A stretch of DNA of 64,000 nt from Cyclobacteriaceae bacterium (lineage in GTDB: Bacteria > Bacteroidota > Bacteroidia > Cytophagales > Cyclobacteriaceae): assembly GCA_019638395.1 (NCBI GenBank), contig JAHBTX010000003.1, positions 744,001 through 808,000 of the forward strand, read 5' to 3'. The notes under the pieces were generated by a model that saw only the letters and a program-made list of their open reading frames with translations, had not been told where the DNA came from and searched no databases. The first letter of the stretch is position 1, and every line of letters starts with the position of its first letter. This document shows, one piece after another, positions 53,941 to 63,300 of this stretch. The translations under genes and the position numbers were made by a program.

Positions 53941-54525
53941 CTACGATTGCTTTAAAAATGAACGTATTATTTTTTCGCCTACTGTGGCCGATTTTTCAGG
54001 ATGAAACTGAACGGCATAAAAATTATCTTTTTTCATGGCGGCACTGAATGGCTGAATATATTCTGTAATAGCTGATGTGTAGGCATTAACCGGTACAAAA
54101 TAACTATGTACAAAGTAAACAAATTTATTGGCTACATCACTATCTAACCAACTGTGTGTTGGTGTAAGCGAGTTCCATCCCATGTGTGGTACTTTTTCGT
54201 GCTGTAGCGGTTGAAATTTTTTAACCTGTTCATCAAACACACCAATGCAAGGTGTATCATTTTCTTCTGAATAAGAGCAAAGCAATTGCATACCCAAACA
54301 AATGCCTAACACCGGTTGTTTAAGTTCTTTTATCAATACATCCAACTTTCGGTCTTTCAGATAGCGCATGGTGGTATTGGCTTCGCCTACTCCAGGAAAA
54401 ATTACTTTATCAGCTTTTTGAATTTCTTCTGGATTATCGGTAATGGAGAAATCAACGTGCAATCTTTCCAGTGCAAAAGCTACTGAGCGAATGTTGCCTG
54501 CGTTGTATTTGATTACGGCTATCAT
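53941..54525 (-). CDS. hisH: Imidazole glycerol phosphate synthase, glutamine amidotransferase subunit
   Basis: 194 aa, a class I glutaminase that feeds ammonia to HisF. The nucleophile Cys is in LGICLGMQLL (about 74-83), and the His/Glu pair is in AVQFHPEKSAT (about 172-182). Its start follows a 154-base gap after hisB, the largest gap in the operon, filled with iterated intergenic sequence. Confidence 0.97.
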   Translation of the reverse strand: MIAVIKYNAGNIRSVAFALERLHVDFSITDNPEEIQKADKVIFPGVGEANTTMRYLKDRKLDVLIKELKQPVLGICLGMQLLCSYSEENDTPCIGVFDEQVKKFQPLQHEKVPHMGWNSLTPTHSWLDSDVANKFVYFVHSYFVPVNAYTSAITEYIQPFSAAMKKDNFYAVQFHPEKSATVGEKIIRSFLKQS

Positions 54526-54679
54526 ACTGGCTTCTGGTCTCTGGTTACTTGTTTCTGGTTTCTGGTTAATTACTCCTATCTTATTAAGTTACTTTCTAAT
54601 TGAAGATTGTTGAATACTTGTTACTGATTACCGAATACTGATTACTTCTTACCAACCACCGCTTACTGCTACCTTTCAA
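54526..54679. repeat. Degenerate iterated sequence inside the his operon (hisB-hisH gap)
   Basis: Reading the plus strand: CTGGCTTCTGGTCTCTGGTT, ACTTGTTTCTGGTTTCTGG, then GTTACTGATTACCGAATACTG, ATTACTTCTTACCAACCACC. The same units recur in other gaps of the window. No ORF, no clear terminator. Confidence 0.65.
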
Positions 54680-55798
54680 TCACAGAGTCCCCTTCGTGCT
54701 GGGCAATTGATCATTGAACGGATTTTTTCGCACGGCCATTTTAATCGCTTTCGCGAATGCTTTAAAGATAGCCTCAATCTTATGGTGCTCGTTGGTGCCT
54801 TCTGCTTTAATGTTCAGGTTGCATTTTGATGTATCCGAAAATGATTTAAAGAAGTGATAAAACATTTCTGTTGGCATCTCACCAATTTTTTCGCGCTTAA
54901 ATTCAGCTTCCCATACTAACCACGGGCGACCTCCAAAATCAATTGCTACTTGTGCCAGGCAATCATCCATCGGTAAACAAAAGCCGTAGCGCTCAATACC
55001 TTTCTTGTCGCTTAATGCCTGTTGAAATGCATCACCTAAAGCCAGTGCGGTGTCTTCTATGGTATGATGTTCATCAATATGCAAATCACCTTTTACACTT
55101 ATTTCCAGGTCAATAAGTCCATGTCGTGCTAATTGATCTAACATGTGATCATAGAAACCCAAACCCGTACTTATTTTTGATTTACCGGTTCCATTCAGGT
55201 TAACGGTAATAGCAATGTCCGTTTCTTTTGTTGTTCTGCGAATAGAAGCGCTTCGTGGAATTACGACATCATAAATATCTTTCCAATTAGTGGTAATGCT
55301 AACACAATGTCCGGTCAGATTTTTTTCTTCCAGTTTGGAAGCGAGGGAACCATCGTTAATTAAGATACCTTTTGCACCCAGGTTTTTAGCAAGTTCAATA
55401 TCGGTAATCCGATCGCCAATTACATACGAGTTGGTAAGATCATACTCGCTACTAAAGTAGGAGGTGAGCATACCTGTACCCGGTTTGCGTGTAGGTTTGT
55501 TTTCATGTGGCATGGAACGATCAACATGAACGGCAGAAAAGTGAATGCCTTCACCCGATAGCGTATCGGCTATCAGATTTTGTACTGGCCAGAATGTTTC
55601 CTCCGGAAAGGATGCTGTGCCTAATCCGTCCTGGTTGGTAACCATCACTAATTCATAATCGGTTTCGCGGGCAATACGACCAAGCCATGTAAAGACACCC
55701 GGAATAAATTTTACTTTACTCAGGCTATCAATCTGTGGATCATCGGCTGGTTCTACAATCAATGTTCCGTCACGGTCAATAAAAAGTACTTTTTTCAT
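54680..55798 (-). CDS. hisB: Bifunctional histidinol-phosphatase / imidazoleglycerol-phosphate dehydratase
   Basis: 372 aa. The N-terminal HAD phosphatase (about 1-165) begins [20 protein letters not shown] with nucleophile Asp8 and has the four-ligand zinc-like region around [17 protein letters not shown]. The C-terminal IGP dehydratase (about 175-372) shows [31 protein letters not shown] and [19 protein letters not shown] with the manganese-binding histidines. The fusion is the same as in Enterobacteriaceae. It overlaps hisC by four bases. Confidence 0.97.
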   Translation of the reverse strand: MKKVLFIDRDGTLIVEPADDPQIDSLSKVKFIPGVFTWLGRIARETDYELVMVTNQDGLGTASFPEETFWPVQNLIADTLSGEGIHFSAVHVDRSMPHENKPTRKPGTGMLTSYFSSEYDLTNSYVIGDRITDIELAKNLGAKGILINDGSLASKLEEKNLTGHCVSITTNWKDIYDVVIPRSASIRRTTKETDIAITVNLNGTGKSKISTGLGFYDHMLDQLARHGLIDLEISVKGDLHIDEHHTIEDTALALGDAFQQALSDKKGIERYGFCLPMDDCLAQVAIDFGGRPWLVWEAEFKREKIGEMPTEMFYHFFKSFSDTSKCNLNIKAEGTNEHHKIEAIFKAFAKAIKMAVRKNPFNDQLPSTKGTL

Positions 55799-56826
55799 AA
55801 CGCACTAAGTTCGCGAATTAAGATTTGATTTTCAGTGGGTGTTCCTACTGTTATGCGTAAACAATTGTCGCATAAAACTACATTCGAGCGGTCGCGTACA
55901 ATCACTCCGCGTTCAACTAATTTTTGATATACTTTAGCAGCAGCGGAAATTTTCACTAAGAGAAAGTTGGCATCGGAAGGATAAACGTGCTGCACCGTTT
56001 TAAGCTTCTGGAGTTCAACTTGTAATTTCGATCGTTCTTCAATAATCTGCTTTACCCACTTATTTTTTTCAGTTTCTTTATCTAATGCTTCGCTCGCAAC
56101 TTTTTGTGAGAGTAAACTGATATTGTATGGAGCCTTGATCTTATTCAATACCTGAATAATTTCTTTCGAAGCAAAACAAATTCCCAATCGGATAGCAGCA
56201 AGTCCCCAGGCCTTTGATAAAGTCTGGAGTACAACAAGGTTGGGATAACGATTCAACAGCGGCACAAAACCATTATAATCGGTAAAGTCAATATAAGCTT
56301 CGTCCACAATAACCAAACCCTTAAATTCACTTAATATCTTTTCTATTCGTGATTGGGTAAGCAAATTGCCGGATGGATTATTGGGACTGCATAGAAAAAT
56401 CAGTTTAGTGTTAGTATCGCACGTGGTCAATGTCTGTTCAACGTCCACATCAAACTGATTGGTAAGATTTATGGTTTTGATCGCTACGTTATTAATGTTG
56501 GCGCTTACCGTGTACATGCCATAGGTAGGCTGGGGGATAACTACGTTGTCAATTCCTGGTTCGCAGCATGCACGGAAAAGCAAATCGATTGGTTCATCGC
56601 TGCCATTACCTAAGAATATATTTTCGGGATTGACTTTCTTAATATGACCCAATTTCTTTTTCAATTCAACCTGATGTGGATCGGGGTAACGATTGTAACC
56701 AGTTTCAAAAGGGTTCTCATTAGCATCGAGGTAAACTGATGCCTGGCCCTGAAATTCATCACGAGCTGATGAATACGGCTTCAGGTTCAAAACATTTTTT
56801 CTAACTAACTTCTGTAGATCGAACAT
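55795..56826 (-). CDS. hisC: Histidinol-phosphate aminotransferase
   Basis: 343 aa, a fold type I PLP enzyme. The PLP lysine is in [14 protein letters not shown] (about 207-220). Other conserved segments are [49 protein letters not shown] and [10 protein letters not shown]. It converts imidazole acetol phosphate to histidinol phosphate. It starts 65 bases after hisD and ends overlapping hisB. Confidence 0.97.
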   Translation of the reverse strand: MFDLQKLVRKNVLNLKPYSSARDEFQGQASVYLDANENPFETGYNRYPDPHQVELKKKLGHIKKVNPENIFLGNGSDEPIDLLFRACCEPGIDNVVIPQPTYGMYTVSANINNVAIKTINLTNQFDVDVEQTLTTCDTNTKLIFLCSPNNPSGNLLTQSRIEKILSEFKGLVIVDEAYIDFTDYNGFVPLLNRYPNLVVLQTLSKAWGLAAIRLGICFASKEIIQVLNKIKAPYNISLLSQKVASEALDKETEKNKWVKQIIEERSKLQVELQKLKTVQHVYPSDANFLLVKISAAAKVYQKLVERGVIVRDRSNVVLCDNCLRITVGTPTENQILIRELSAL

Positions 56827-56891
56827 ACTGGCTGGTTACTGGTCTCTGGCTATTGGTTTCTTGTTGCTGGTTACCGATTTCTGTTTACTAT
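56827..56891. repeat. Degenerate iterated sequence inside the his operon (hisC-hisD gap)
   Basis: Units CTGGCTGGTTACTGGTCTCT, GGCTATTGGTTTCTTG and TTGCTGGTTACCGATTTCTG fill the gap and match the vocabulary of the hisB-hisH gap and of 28169-28338. Confidence 0.65.
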
Positions 56892-58172
56892 TTACTTAAA
56901 ACTTAATCTAACCCGGACTGCTTGTGCATGCGCCTTTAATTGTTCAGCTTCTGCCATTGTCTCTACGACCGGGCCTATAATCTTTAGTCCGGCTTTCGTT
57001 ATTTCCTGCACCGTTATGTACTTCGTAAAGCTTTCCAATGAAACGCCACCAAATGCTTTTGCAAATCCATTGGTGGGTAAGGTATGGTTAGTACCCGATG
57101 CGTAATCGCCTGCGGCTTCCGGAGTATAGGCACCTAAAAAGATAGAGCCCGCATTAATTATCTTTTCCTCCAGGTCTTTGTTGTTAGCGGTATTGATGAT
57201 GAGGTGTTCGGGTGCGTAAGCATTCACAAAGTCAATCATAGCAGTTTCACCTGCAAATGAAATGGATAAGCTATTATTCAAAGCTTCCAGTGCCAGTTCT
57301 TTTCGAGGAAGTGATACCAATTGATTAGCAACTTCACTTTGAACTTTGTCTAAGATAGTTTGTGTGGTGGATACCAACACTACCTGACTATCTATACCAT
57401 GCTCGGCCTGTGATAATAGATCAGCAGCTACAAAAGCTGGATTGGAATTTTCATCTGCAATCACCAAAACTTCTGATGGGCCTGCGGGCATATCAATGGC
57501 AATACCCAGCTGACTCACAAGCTGTTTGGCTTTTGTTACATATTGATTTCCAGGCCCAAAGATTTTACTAACCGAAGGAATACGCTCGGTTCCAAAAGCC
57601 ATAGCCGCTATTGCTTGTGCGCCACCCACTTTAAAAATTTTGGTCACACCAGTAAGTTGAGCGGCAAAAAGTATGGCGGGGTTGATAACACCTTTTTTGT
57701 CGGGCGGTGAGCAGAGAATAACTTCCTTGCAGCCTGCCAAGCGTGCCGGAATAGCTAACATTAATACTGTTGAGAATAATGGCGCGGTTCCTCCTGGAAT
57801 ATAAATTCCAACTTTTTGAATAGGAGTAGCCTTGCGCCAGCAGGTAACACCGGGCATGGTTTCTATTTTTTCCACGCTTCGCTTTTGCGCGGCATGAAAC
57901 ACTTCAATGTTTTTGGCTGCTGTTAGAATAGCTGCCTTTAGTTCGCCCGATAAGGATTGAACAGCCGCAGTAATTTCGGATTCAGTTACCTGTAGATTCT
58001 CTAATGTTACTCCGTCAAATTTTTGTGTGAGTTCAAGAACGGCAGCATCGCCCGACTTACGGACCCGCTCCAATATGTTGTTTACATTTCCTTCCAGAAA
58101 GTCTAACTCAAGCTGCGGACGTTGGCATAATTCGGGCCAGGTGTTGGTGGGTGGATTTACAATTCGTTTCAT
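56892..58172 (-). CDS. hisD: Histidinol dehydrogenase
   Basis: 426 aa. A zinc enzyme that oxidises histidinol to histidine in two NAD steps, the end of the pathway. Conserved segments: VGIYIPGGTAPLFSTVLMLA, KVGGAQAIAAMAFGTE, GPGNQYVTKAKQLVSQ, DMPAGPSEVLVIAD, DLLSQAEHGIDSQVVLVS (zinc and catalytic residues) and GDYASGTNHTLPTNGFAKAF. Eleven bases separate it from hisG. Confidence 0.98.
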   Translation of the reverse strand: MKRIVNPPTNTWPELCQRPQLELDFLEGNVNNILERVRKSGDAAVLELTQKFDGVTLENLQVTESEITAAVQSLSGELKAAILTAAKNIEVFHAAQKRSVEKIETMPGVTCWRKATPIQKVGIYIPGGTAPLFSTVLMLAIPARLAGCKEVILCSPPDKKGVINPAILFAAQLTGVTKIFKVGGAQAIAAMAFGTERIPSVSKIFGPGNQYVTKAKQLVSQLGIAIDMPAGPSEVLVIADENSNPAFVAADLLSQAEHGIDSQVVLVSTTQTILDKVQSEVANQLVSLPRKELALEALNNSLSISFAGETAMIDFVNAYAPEHLIINTANNKDLEEKIINAGSIFLGAYTPEAAGDYASGTNHTLPTNGFAKAFGGVSLESFTKYITVQEITKAGLKIIGPVVETMAEAEQLKAHAQAVRVRLSFK

Positions 58173-58183
58173 TAGTCGGTAGT

Positions 58184-59041
58184 TTAGAGAATCATTTTTT
58201 CGATTGGAATAACCAGAATGCCTTCGGCACCGAATGATTTCAATTGTCCGATTTTTTCCCAGAAATCATTTTCATCCACCACAGAATGTAACGATGACCA
58301 ACCTTCACGCCCCAGCGGCAATATGGTAGGGCTCTTCATACCTGGAATTACAGACGTAATTTTTGGAATAGCTTCGTTGGGGCAATTCAGTAAAATGTAT
58401 TTGTTGTTTTTAGCTAACTGCACCGCCTGAATCCGGAACAGCAGTTGTTCTAAAATACTTTGCTTACTACTTTCCAATTCGGGTGTGGCAATCAACACAG
58501 CTTCCGATTGCATTACAATCTCTACTTCTTTCAAGCCATTGCTAAGCAATGTACTACCGGTACTTACGATATCGCAAATGGCATCGGCCAGCCCAATACC
58601 CGGAGCAATTTCTACGGAGCCGCTTATCTCGTGGATGTCGGCCTGCACATTATTCTTTTGCAAAAACTGTTTAACGATGGTAGGATAGGAGGTGGCAATG
58701 TTCTTGCCTTGTAGCCACGTTACTCCGGTGTATTCTTCGGAGCGTGGAATGGCAATAGAAAGTCGGCAGCGGGAAAAGTCGAGGCGTTTGATTAGCTGAT
58801 TTTGTTTCTGTTTTTCGATCCACACATTTTCACCTACAATGCCTACATCGGCCACGCGGTCTTCTACATATTGTGGAATATCATCATCGCGTAGAAATAG
58901 CAGTTCGATAGGGAGGTTGCGTACCTGGGCTTTCAGCTGATCGCGCCCATTGCTGAACTGAAGTCCGCTTTCTTTTAAAAGTTTGAGGGAGTCTTCCTGC
59001 AGGCGACCGGATTTTTGAATGGCAATTCGTAGTTGAGTCAT
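58184..59041 (-). CDS. hisG: ATP phosphoribosyltransferase (long form)
   Basis: 285 aa. It catalyses the first, feedback-controlled step of histidine synthesis. The length and the C-terminal ACT-like region (about 215-285) mark the long, HisZ-independent form, which is inhibited by histidine. Motifs include IAIQKSGRLQEDSLKLLKES, DVGIVGENVWIEK and the PRPP-binding DAICDIVSTGSTLLSNGL (about 155-172). The start codon lies 18 bases downstream of the attenuator hairpin's U-tract. Confidence 0.97.
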   Translation of the reverse strand: MTQLRIAIQKSGRLQEDSLKLLKESGLQFSNGRDQLKAQVRNLPIELLFLRDDDIPQYVEDRVADVGIVGENVWIEKQKQNQLIKRLDFSRCRLSIAIPRSEEYTGVTWLQGKNIATSYPTIVKQFLQKNNVQADIHEISGSVEIAPGIGLADAICDIVSTGSTLLSNGLKEVEIVMQSEAVLIATPELESSKQSILEQLLFRIQAVQLAKNNKYILLNCPNEAIPKITSVIPGMKSPTILPLGREGWSSLHSVVDENDFWEKIGQLKSFGAEGILVIPIEKMIL

Positions 59042-59058
59042 AAAGTTAATTCTAAAAC

Positions 59059-59093
59059 AAAAAAGGCTTACCAGTTGTTGGCAAGCCTTTTTT
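59059..59093 (-). terminator. his operon attenuator terminator
   Basis: On the minus strand GGCTTGCCA and TGGTAAGCC form a 9-bp stem (one G-U) around ACAAC, followed by TTTTTTG. It lies between the His-rich leader peptide and hisG. The same 5' arm can instead pair with TGGCAA inside the leader ORF (59128-59133), giving an antiterminator. Confidence 0.9.
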
Positions 59094-59114
59094 CAAATTT
59101 TGGTTATGATTAAA

Positions 59115-59186
59115 TCAAAACAAAGCATTGCCACCCATGTTGGTAACGTGATGGTGGTGGCCGTGTATGTTTTGTGTGTTTTTCAT
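59115..59186 (-). CDS. hisL: Histidine operon leader peptide
   Basis: 23 codons from ATG (59184-59186) to TGA (59115-59117). The peptide begins MKNTQNIHGHHHHV, with His at positions 8, 10, 11, 12 and 13, and ends NMGGNALF. It is followed by a terminator and then hisG. This is the layout of a transcription attenuator: when charged tRNA-His is scarce the ribosome stalls on the His codons, leaving GGUGGCAA free to pair with the 5' arm of the terminator. A competing leader hairpin GCCACC / GGUGGC (59156-59161 with 59130-59135) is also present. The gene is too short for ordinary gene callers. Confidence 0.9.
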   Translation of the reverse strand: MKNTQNIHGHHHHVTNMGGNALF

Positions 59187-59281
59187 TTTGATGGCTCAAA
59201 ACAACAGAATTGTTTCAAGATGTCAAAATGAAATAGTGAGAAAGTTTGGGCTAACGGGTGTTATTGAAGGAAAGTTAACAC

Positions 59282-59422
59282 TTAACATCTTCCTTTCGGT
59301 ACACAGATTTTTGTACCGTCTTGTAAAGTACATTCATCCATGTCATCCGGGGAACCTTTATCTTCACAGGCAATGGATAAAGATGCTACTAATAATAAAG
59401 CGATATTAATAACTCTTTTCAT
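59282..59422 (-). CDS. Small cysteine-containing lipoprotein (46 aa)
   Basis: ATG at 59420-59422, stop TAA at 59282-59284. The N-terminus MKRVINIALLLVASLSIAC is a compact lipoprotein signal with lipobox SIAC (Cys19). The mature part is only 28 residues: an acidic stretch EDKGSPDDMDE, then CTLQDGTKICVPKGRC with three cysteines. It lies 95 bases upstream of the his leader on the same strand. No family recognised. Evidence is the excellent signal sequence and lipobox in a gap otherwise without a gene. Confidence 0.65.
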   Translation of the reverse strand: MKRVINIALLLVASLSIACEDKGSPDDMDECTLQDGTKICVPKGRC

Positions 59423-59477
59423 AAGAAACAGATTTTAGGTTTCTCTAAGTTAAACAGAATGTTGCGACTTTAAAACA

Positions 59478-60224
59478 TTATACTCGTTTCCTCCCCATCC
59501 ACACCCCTAAATATCCAATCATCGAAAACACAAACCCGATAAACCCGAATACAAAAATTAAAATGTATCGTTCGGAGATCATGTTAATTACTACATCCTT
59601 CGGGTTGTCCGGATTGATAAACAATTCAACTTGCTCGCCAATCTCAACGGCTGGTGGGTTGGAATAAGTAGAGCCCTGGTAAGTCATTTTGGTACCTTTC
59701 CAGGTGTATTCAATAACCGGAGCAGCACCACTTCCGCTACCCATGCCATAATACAAATCAACTACTTCGCCACTGGCTGGTACTGCCTTGGATGTAAACT
59801 GGTAATCGGTCCAAAGCCAGTACATGCTTAAAAGCATAAACAGTGTTCCTAATCCTGCAAAGAGTAGAAACACAATACCAGCCGGACTTTTTGGGAGTGA
59901 GAAACCAAAACGGGTATCAGCTGCATCTACCAATTCCTTGGCTTGCTTTAATGAAATCTGGTATTCATTCATCACCATTTTAACGGCCTGTATTTTATTG
60001 TTGGATCGAAGCAAATCCTCCACACGGGCTCGCATTTGAGCAGGTGAAACGGTTGATGTATGGGTTCCTGGTACAATTGAAGTTTCTCCGGCCAGGTATT
60101 GAACCCACTCTTTAGCATCGAATAAGGAAAGTTGATGCTCTTTACACAAAAACTGAATGGCTTCCAATTTTTGTCCGCGTTGCAGTAGTTCTTTTATTTT
60201 GGTTTGTAATTGGGGCGGCAACAT
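59478..60224 (-). CDS. DUF3592-like membrane protein with two L7/L12-like helical repeats
   Basis: 248 aa from the ATG at 60224; the upstream in-frame start would add 12 residues. Two similar helical units precede the membrane part: KIKELLQRGQKLEAIQFLCK (about 8-27) and RVEDLLRSNNKIQAVKMVMN (about 67-86) followed by ISLKQAKELVDA, which resembles the ribosomal L7/L12 C-terminal helix pair. Membrane helices at about 117-140 and 220-243 flank an extracytoplasmic DUF3592-type beta domain (about 145-215; ASGEVVDLYYGMGSGSGAAP, GEQVELFINPDNPKDVV). Function unknown. Confidence 0.8.
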   Translation of the reverse strand: MLPPQLQTKIKELLQRGQKLEAIQFLCKEHQLSLFDAKEWVQYLAGETSIVPGTHTSTVSPAQMRARVEDLLRSNNKIQAVKMVMNEYQISLKQAKELVDAADTRFGFSLPKSPAGIVFLLFAGLGTLFMLLSMYWLWTDYQFTSKAVPASGEVVDLYYGMGSGSGAAPVIEYTWKGTKMTYQGSTYSNPPAVEIGEQVELFINPDNPKDVVINMISERYILIFVFGFIGFVFSMIGYLGVWMGRKRV

Positions 60225-60376
60225 ACTGTTTAGAGTTAGTTGTAAGGTGAATCTACACATCTATCCATAAATATAAAACCTTATCTCAACAATCATTTCG
60301 GATAAACGGGTGTAGAATTAGCCGAAGTCATTTCTTATTATTTGCAAGTATTGTACAACCTGAATTAATTTTAAGC

Positions 60377-63300
60377 ATGTGTGTTCGCCAGGTGCTTGTA
60401 TGGTTTTGCCTTCTGTTGGGTTGGATAAGCGGTTATGCGCGGCAAATTGAGTTTGTCGAAAACAAATGCCAGTGGCCCGATGCTGTAATGTTTAAGGCGC
60501 GCATTCCGGGTGGTACCATGCAGCTTCAATCCACCGGGTTTAGTTACACATTTCTGGATTATGGGCGGCTTCAACATCTGCACGAGTTAGGTCATGGAAC
60601 ACCCAACGAATCGTACGGCACAAATTCTGTTGCGTTAATTGATGGGCATCGGGTGGACGTGGCATTTATAAACGCAAATCAATATGCTAATGCTCATCCC
60701 GTTGGTAAACTACCCCGTTATTACAATTACTTTTTAGGTTCCGATCCATCGGTATGGGCTTCGCATGCAAATGCTTTTGAAGCAGTGTATTATACCGATT
60801 ATTATGCGGGTATTGATTTAAAAGTGTATAGCCAAGGCAAGCACATCAAATATGATTTTTATGTTGCTGCCGGAGCTAATCCTTCGCAAATAAAATTTAT
60901 TTATACAGGCACCGATCGTATCTATTTGCAGGAGGGTAATTTACACATCAAGGCTTCTACGTTTTCGTTTACCGAGCAAAAACCGGTGGCGTGGCAACAG
61001 GTAGGAAGTGAAAAGAAATTTATCAGGTGTGAATTTGCGCTGAATAACGCTTCTGTAGAGTTTGTTTTCCCGGAAGGTTATGACTCTTGCTACCCACTTA
61101 TAATTGATCCACTCCTCATCTTTTCTACTTATAGCGGTTCAACAGCTGATAATTGGGGCAGCACTGCTACACCTGGAGAACAAGGAAGTCTTTATTCAGC
61201 AGGAGTAACCAATCACAATCTGGGCGGATTTTTCCCGGCTACTCCGGGTGCATTTCAAACTACCACCAGCGGGGCTTACGATGTAGCTATTCTTAAATAT
61301 GATTCTGCAGGCACTGATTTATTATATGCTACCTACCTCGGGGGCTCCAATGGCGAATCGCCTCACAGTTTAATAATAGATGAAGCTAAAAACCTATGGA
61401 TACTGGGAACCACAAGCTCGGCCAACTTCCCCACTACGGCCGGGGCAATTGACAATACCTACAACGGTGGTATTGGTTTGTTTAATGTAATTTTTTACGA
61501 AACCGGCTCTGATATTTTTGTGGCGAAGTTGAGTGCCGATGGAAGTCAGTTGTTGGCCAGTACGTATTTAGGCGGCTCTAATAACGATGGCCTCAACCCC
61601 ATTAACAGTCCACTGGTGCGCAACTATGGCGATGAATTGCGGGGCGATATTATAGTCAATTCTCAGGGCGATATCTATATCAGTACAGTTACGAGTTCAA
61701 CAGATTTTCCGGGTTCAAACAGTTTTAGTACAGCGTATCGGGGTGGTGTTACCGATGCCGTAATCATGCACCTGGATGCATCGCTTACACAAATTAAGTG
61801 GTCGGCTTTTTTGGGTGGTACTGGTGCTGATGCCTCGCATACCATAAAGCTTACAGCCAGCGATGATGTTTGGGTGGCTGGCGGCTCTACCAGCACCGAT
61901 TTTCCCACCACACCGGGTGTTTACCAGACTGCCCTGGCTGGCAATGCCGATGGTTGGATGGCCAAAATAAAAGCCGATGGCTCTGAAATAATGAAAGCTT
62001 CTTTTACAGGAACAGTCCAATACAATCAGGTTTATTTTATTGATCTTGATTTGGATGAAAATGTGTATGTATATGGACAAACCCAAGGACCATTTCCTAT
62101 AACAGCAGGAGTTTTTTCAAACCCCAATAGCGGTCAGTTCTTACAAAAATTTGATAAAGATCTTACCACACTTTTATTCTCTACGGTATTTGGTGCAGGC
62201 CGCGGCATACCGGATATTTCACCAACGGCATTTCTGGTTAACGATTGTAACAACATTTACATGAGTGGATGGGGTGGGGCCATTAATACTTCGCGTGGAT
62301 TCTGGAACAGTGGCACTGCCGGAATGCCCATTACTTCCGATGCGTTTCAAAAAACAACTGCCGGTTCTGATTTTTATTTTATTGTACTTACCGATGATGC
62401 GAGCGAAATGTTGTACGGAACATTTCTGGGTGGCAATCAATCGCCCGTACATGTAGATGGAGGCACCAGCCGGTTTGATAAAGGTGGAATTGTATATCAC
62501 TCGGTGTGTGGCGGATGTGGTGGTGGGTTTGATGACTTCCCTACAACAGCCAATGCCTGGAGCCGGTTAAACCGAAGTCAGAATTGTAATAACGCTGCTT
62601 TTAAATTTGATCTATCCTCATTAAAGGCCCGTATTCAAACCAATAGCATTACCTTTGATATGCCGGGTTTAAACCGGGTGTGTATTCCCGATCCAATTGT
62701 GTTTCAAAACCTGAGTACGGGTGGCCGTATTTACGAATGGAACTTTGGTGATGGCGGCCAGTTGGTAAAACAAGATACCACTTTTATCATGCATCGGTAT
62801 AAACAACCAGGAACGTATCGCATAAAACTGTTAGCCATTGATGCCGGAACGTGTGTTGGCATGGATTCAACTTTTGCACAAGTTGTAGTAACGGAGGCGG
62901 CAGGCTCGGCCGGGCCCGATGTAGATATGTGTTTCAATGCCGGTACGCAACTTACAGCCACAGGTGGCTTTACGTATTCATGGATTAATTATAACAGAAC
63001 CTTTACATCAAATGAACAAGCACCGCATGTAAACCCTGCCGATGATGAAGTTTACATCGTGACGATAGCCGATTTTAATGGCTGCGTGAAAAAAGATACC
63101 GTTCATGTTCGGGTTATTCCAGGTGTAGAGTTGGACTTTAGTTTCTCTAAAACTTACGATTGCTTTAATCGACCTACTATCCAGGTTCAGAATCTGCTGC
63201 CTTCTGGTGAGCAGGTATTTTTTGATTTTGGTGATGGCAACACTTCTGATCTGGATCAAACAGTACATCAATACCAGCAGGATGGCACTTATTCCGTTAA

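Noticed and set aside
59167-59409. An 80-codon plus-strand ORF over the his leader region
   Set aside because: It runs antisense to the His-rich leader and the small lipoprotein, both of which have clear functional features. It has no family resemblance of its own.
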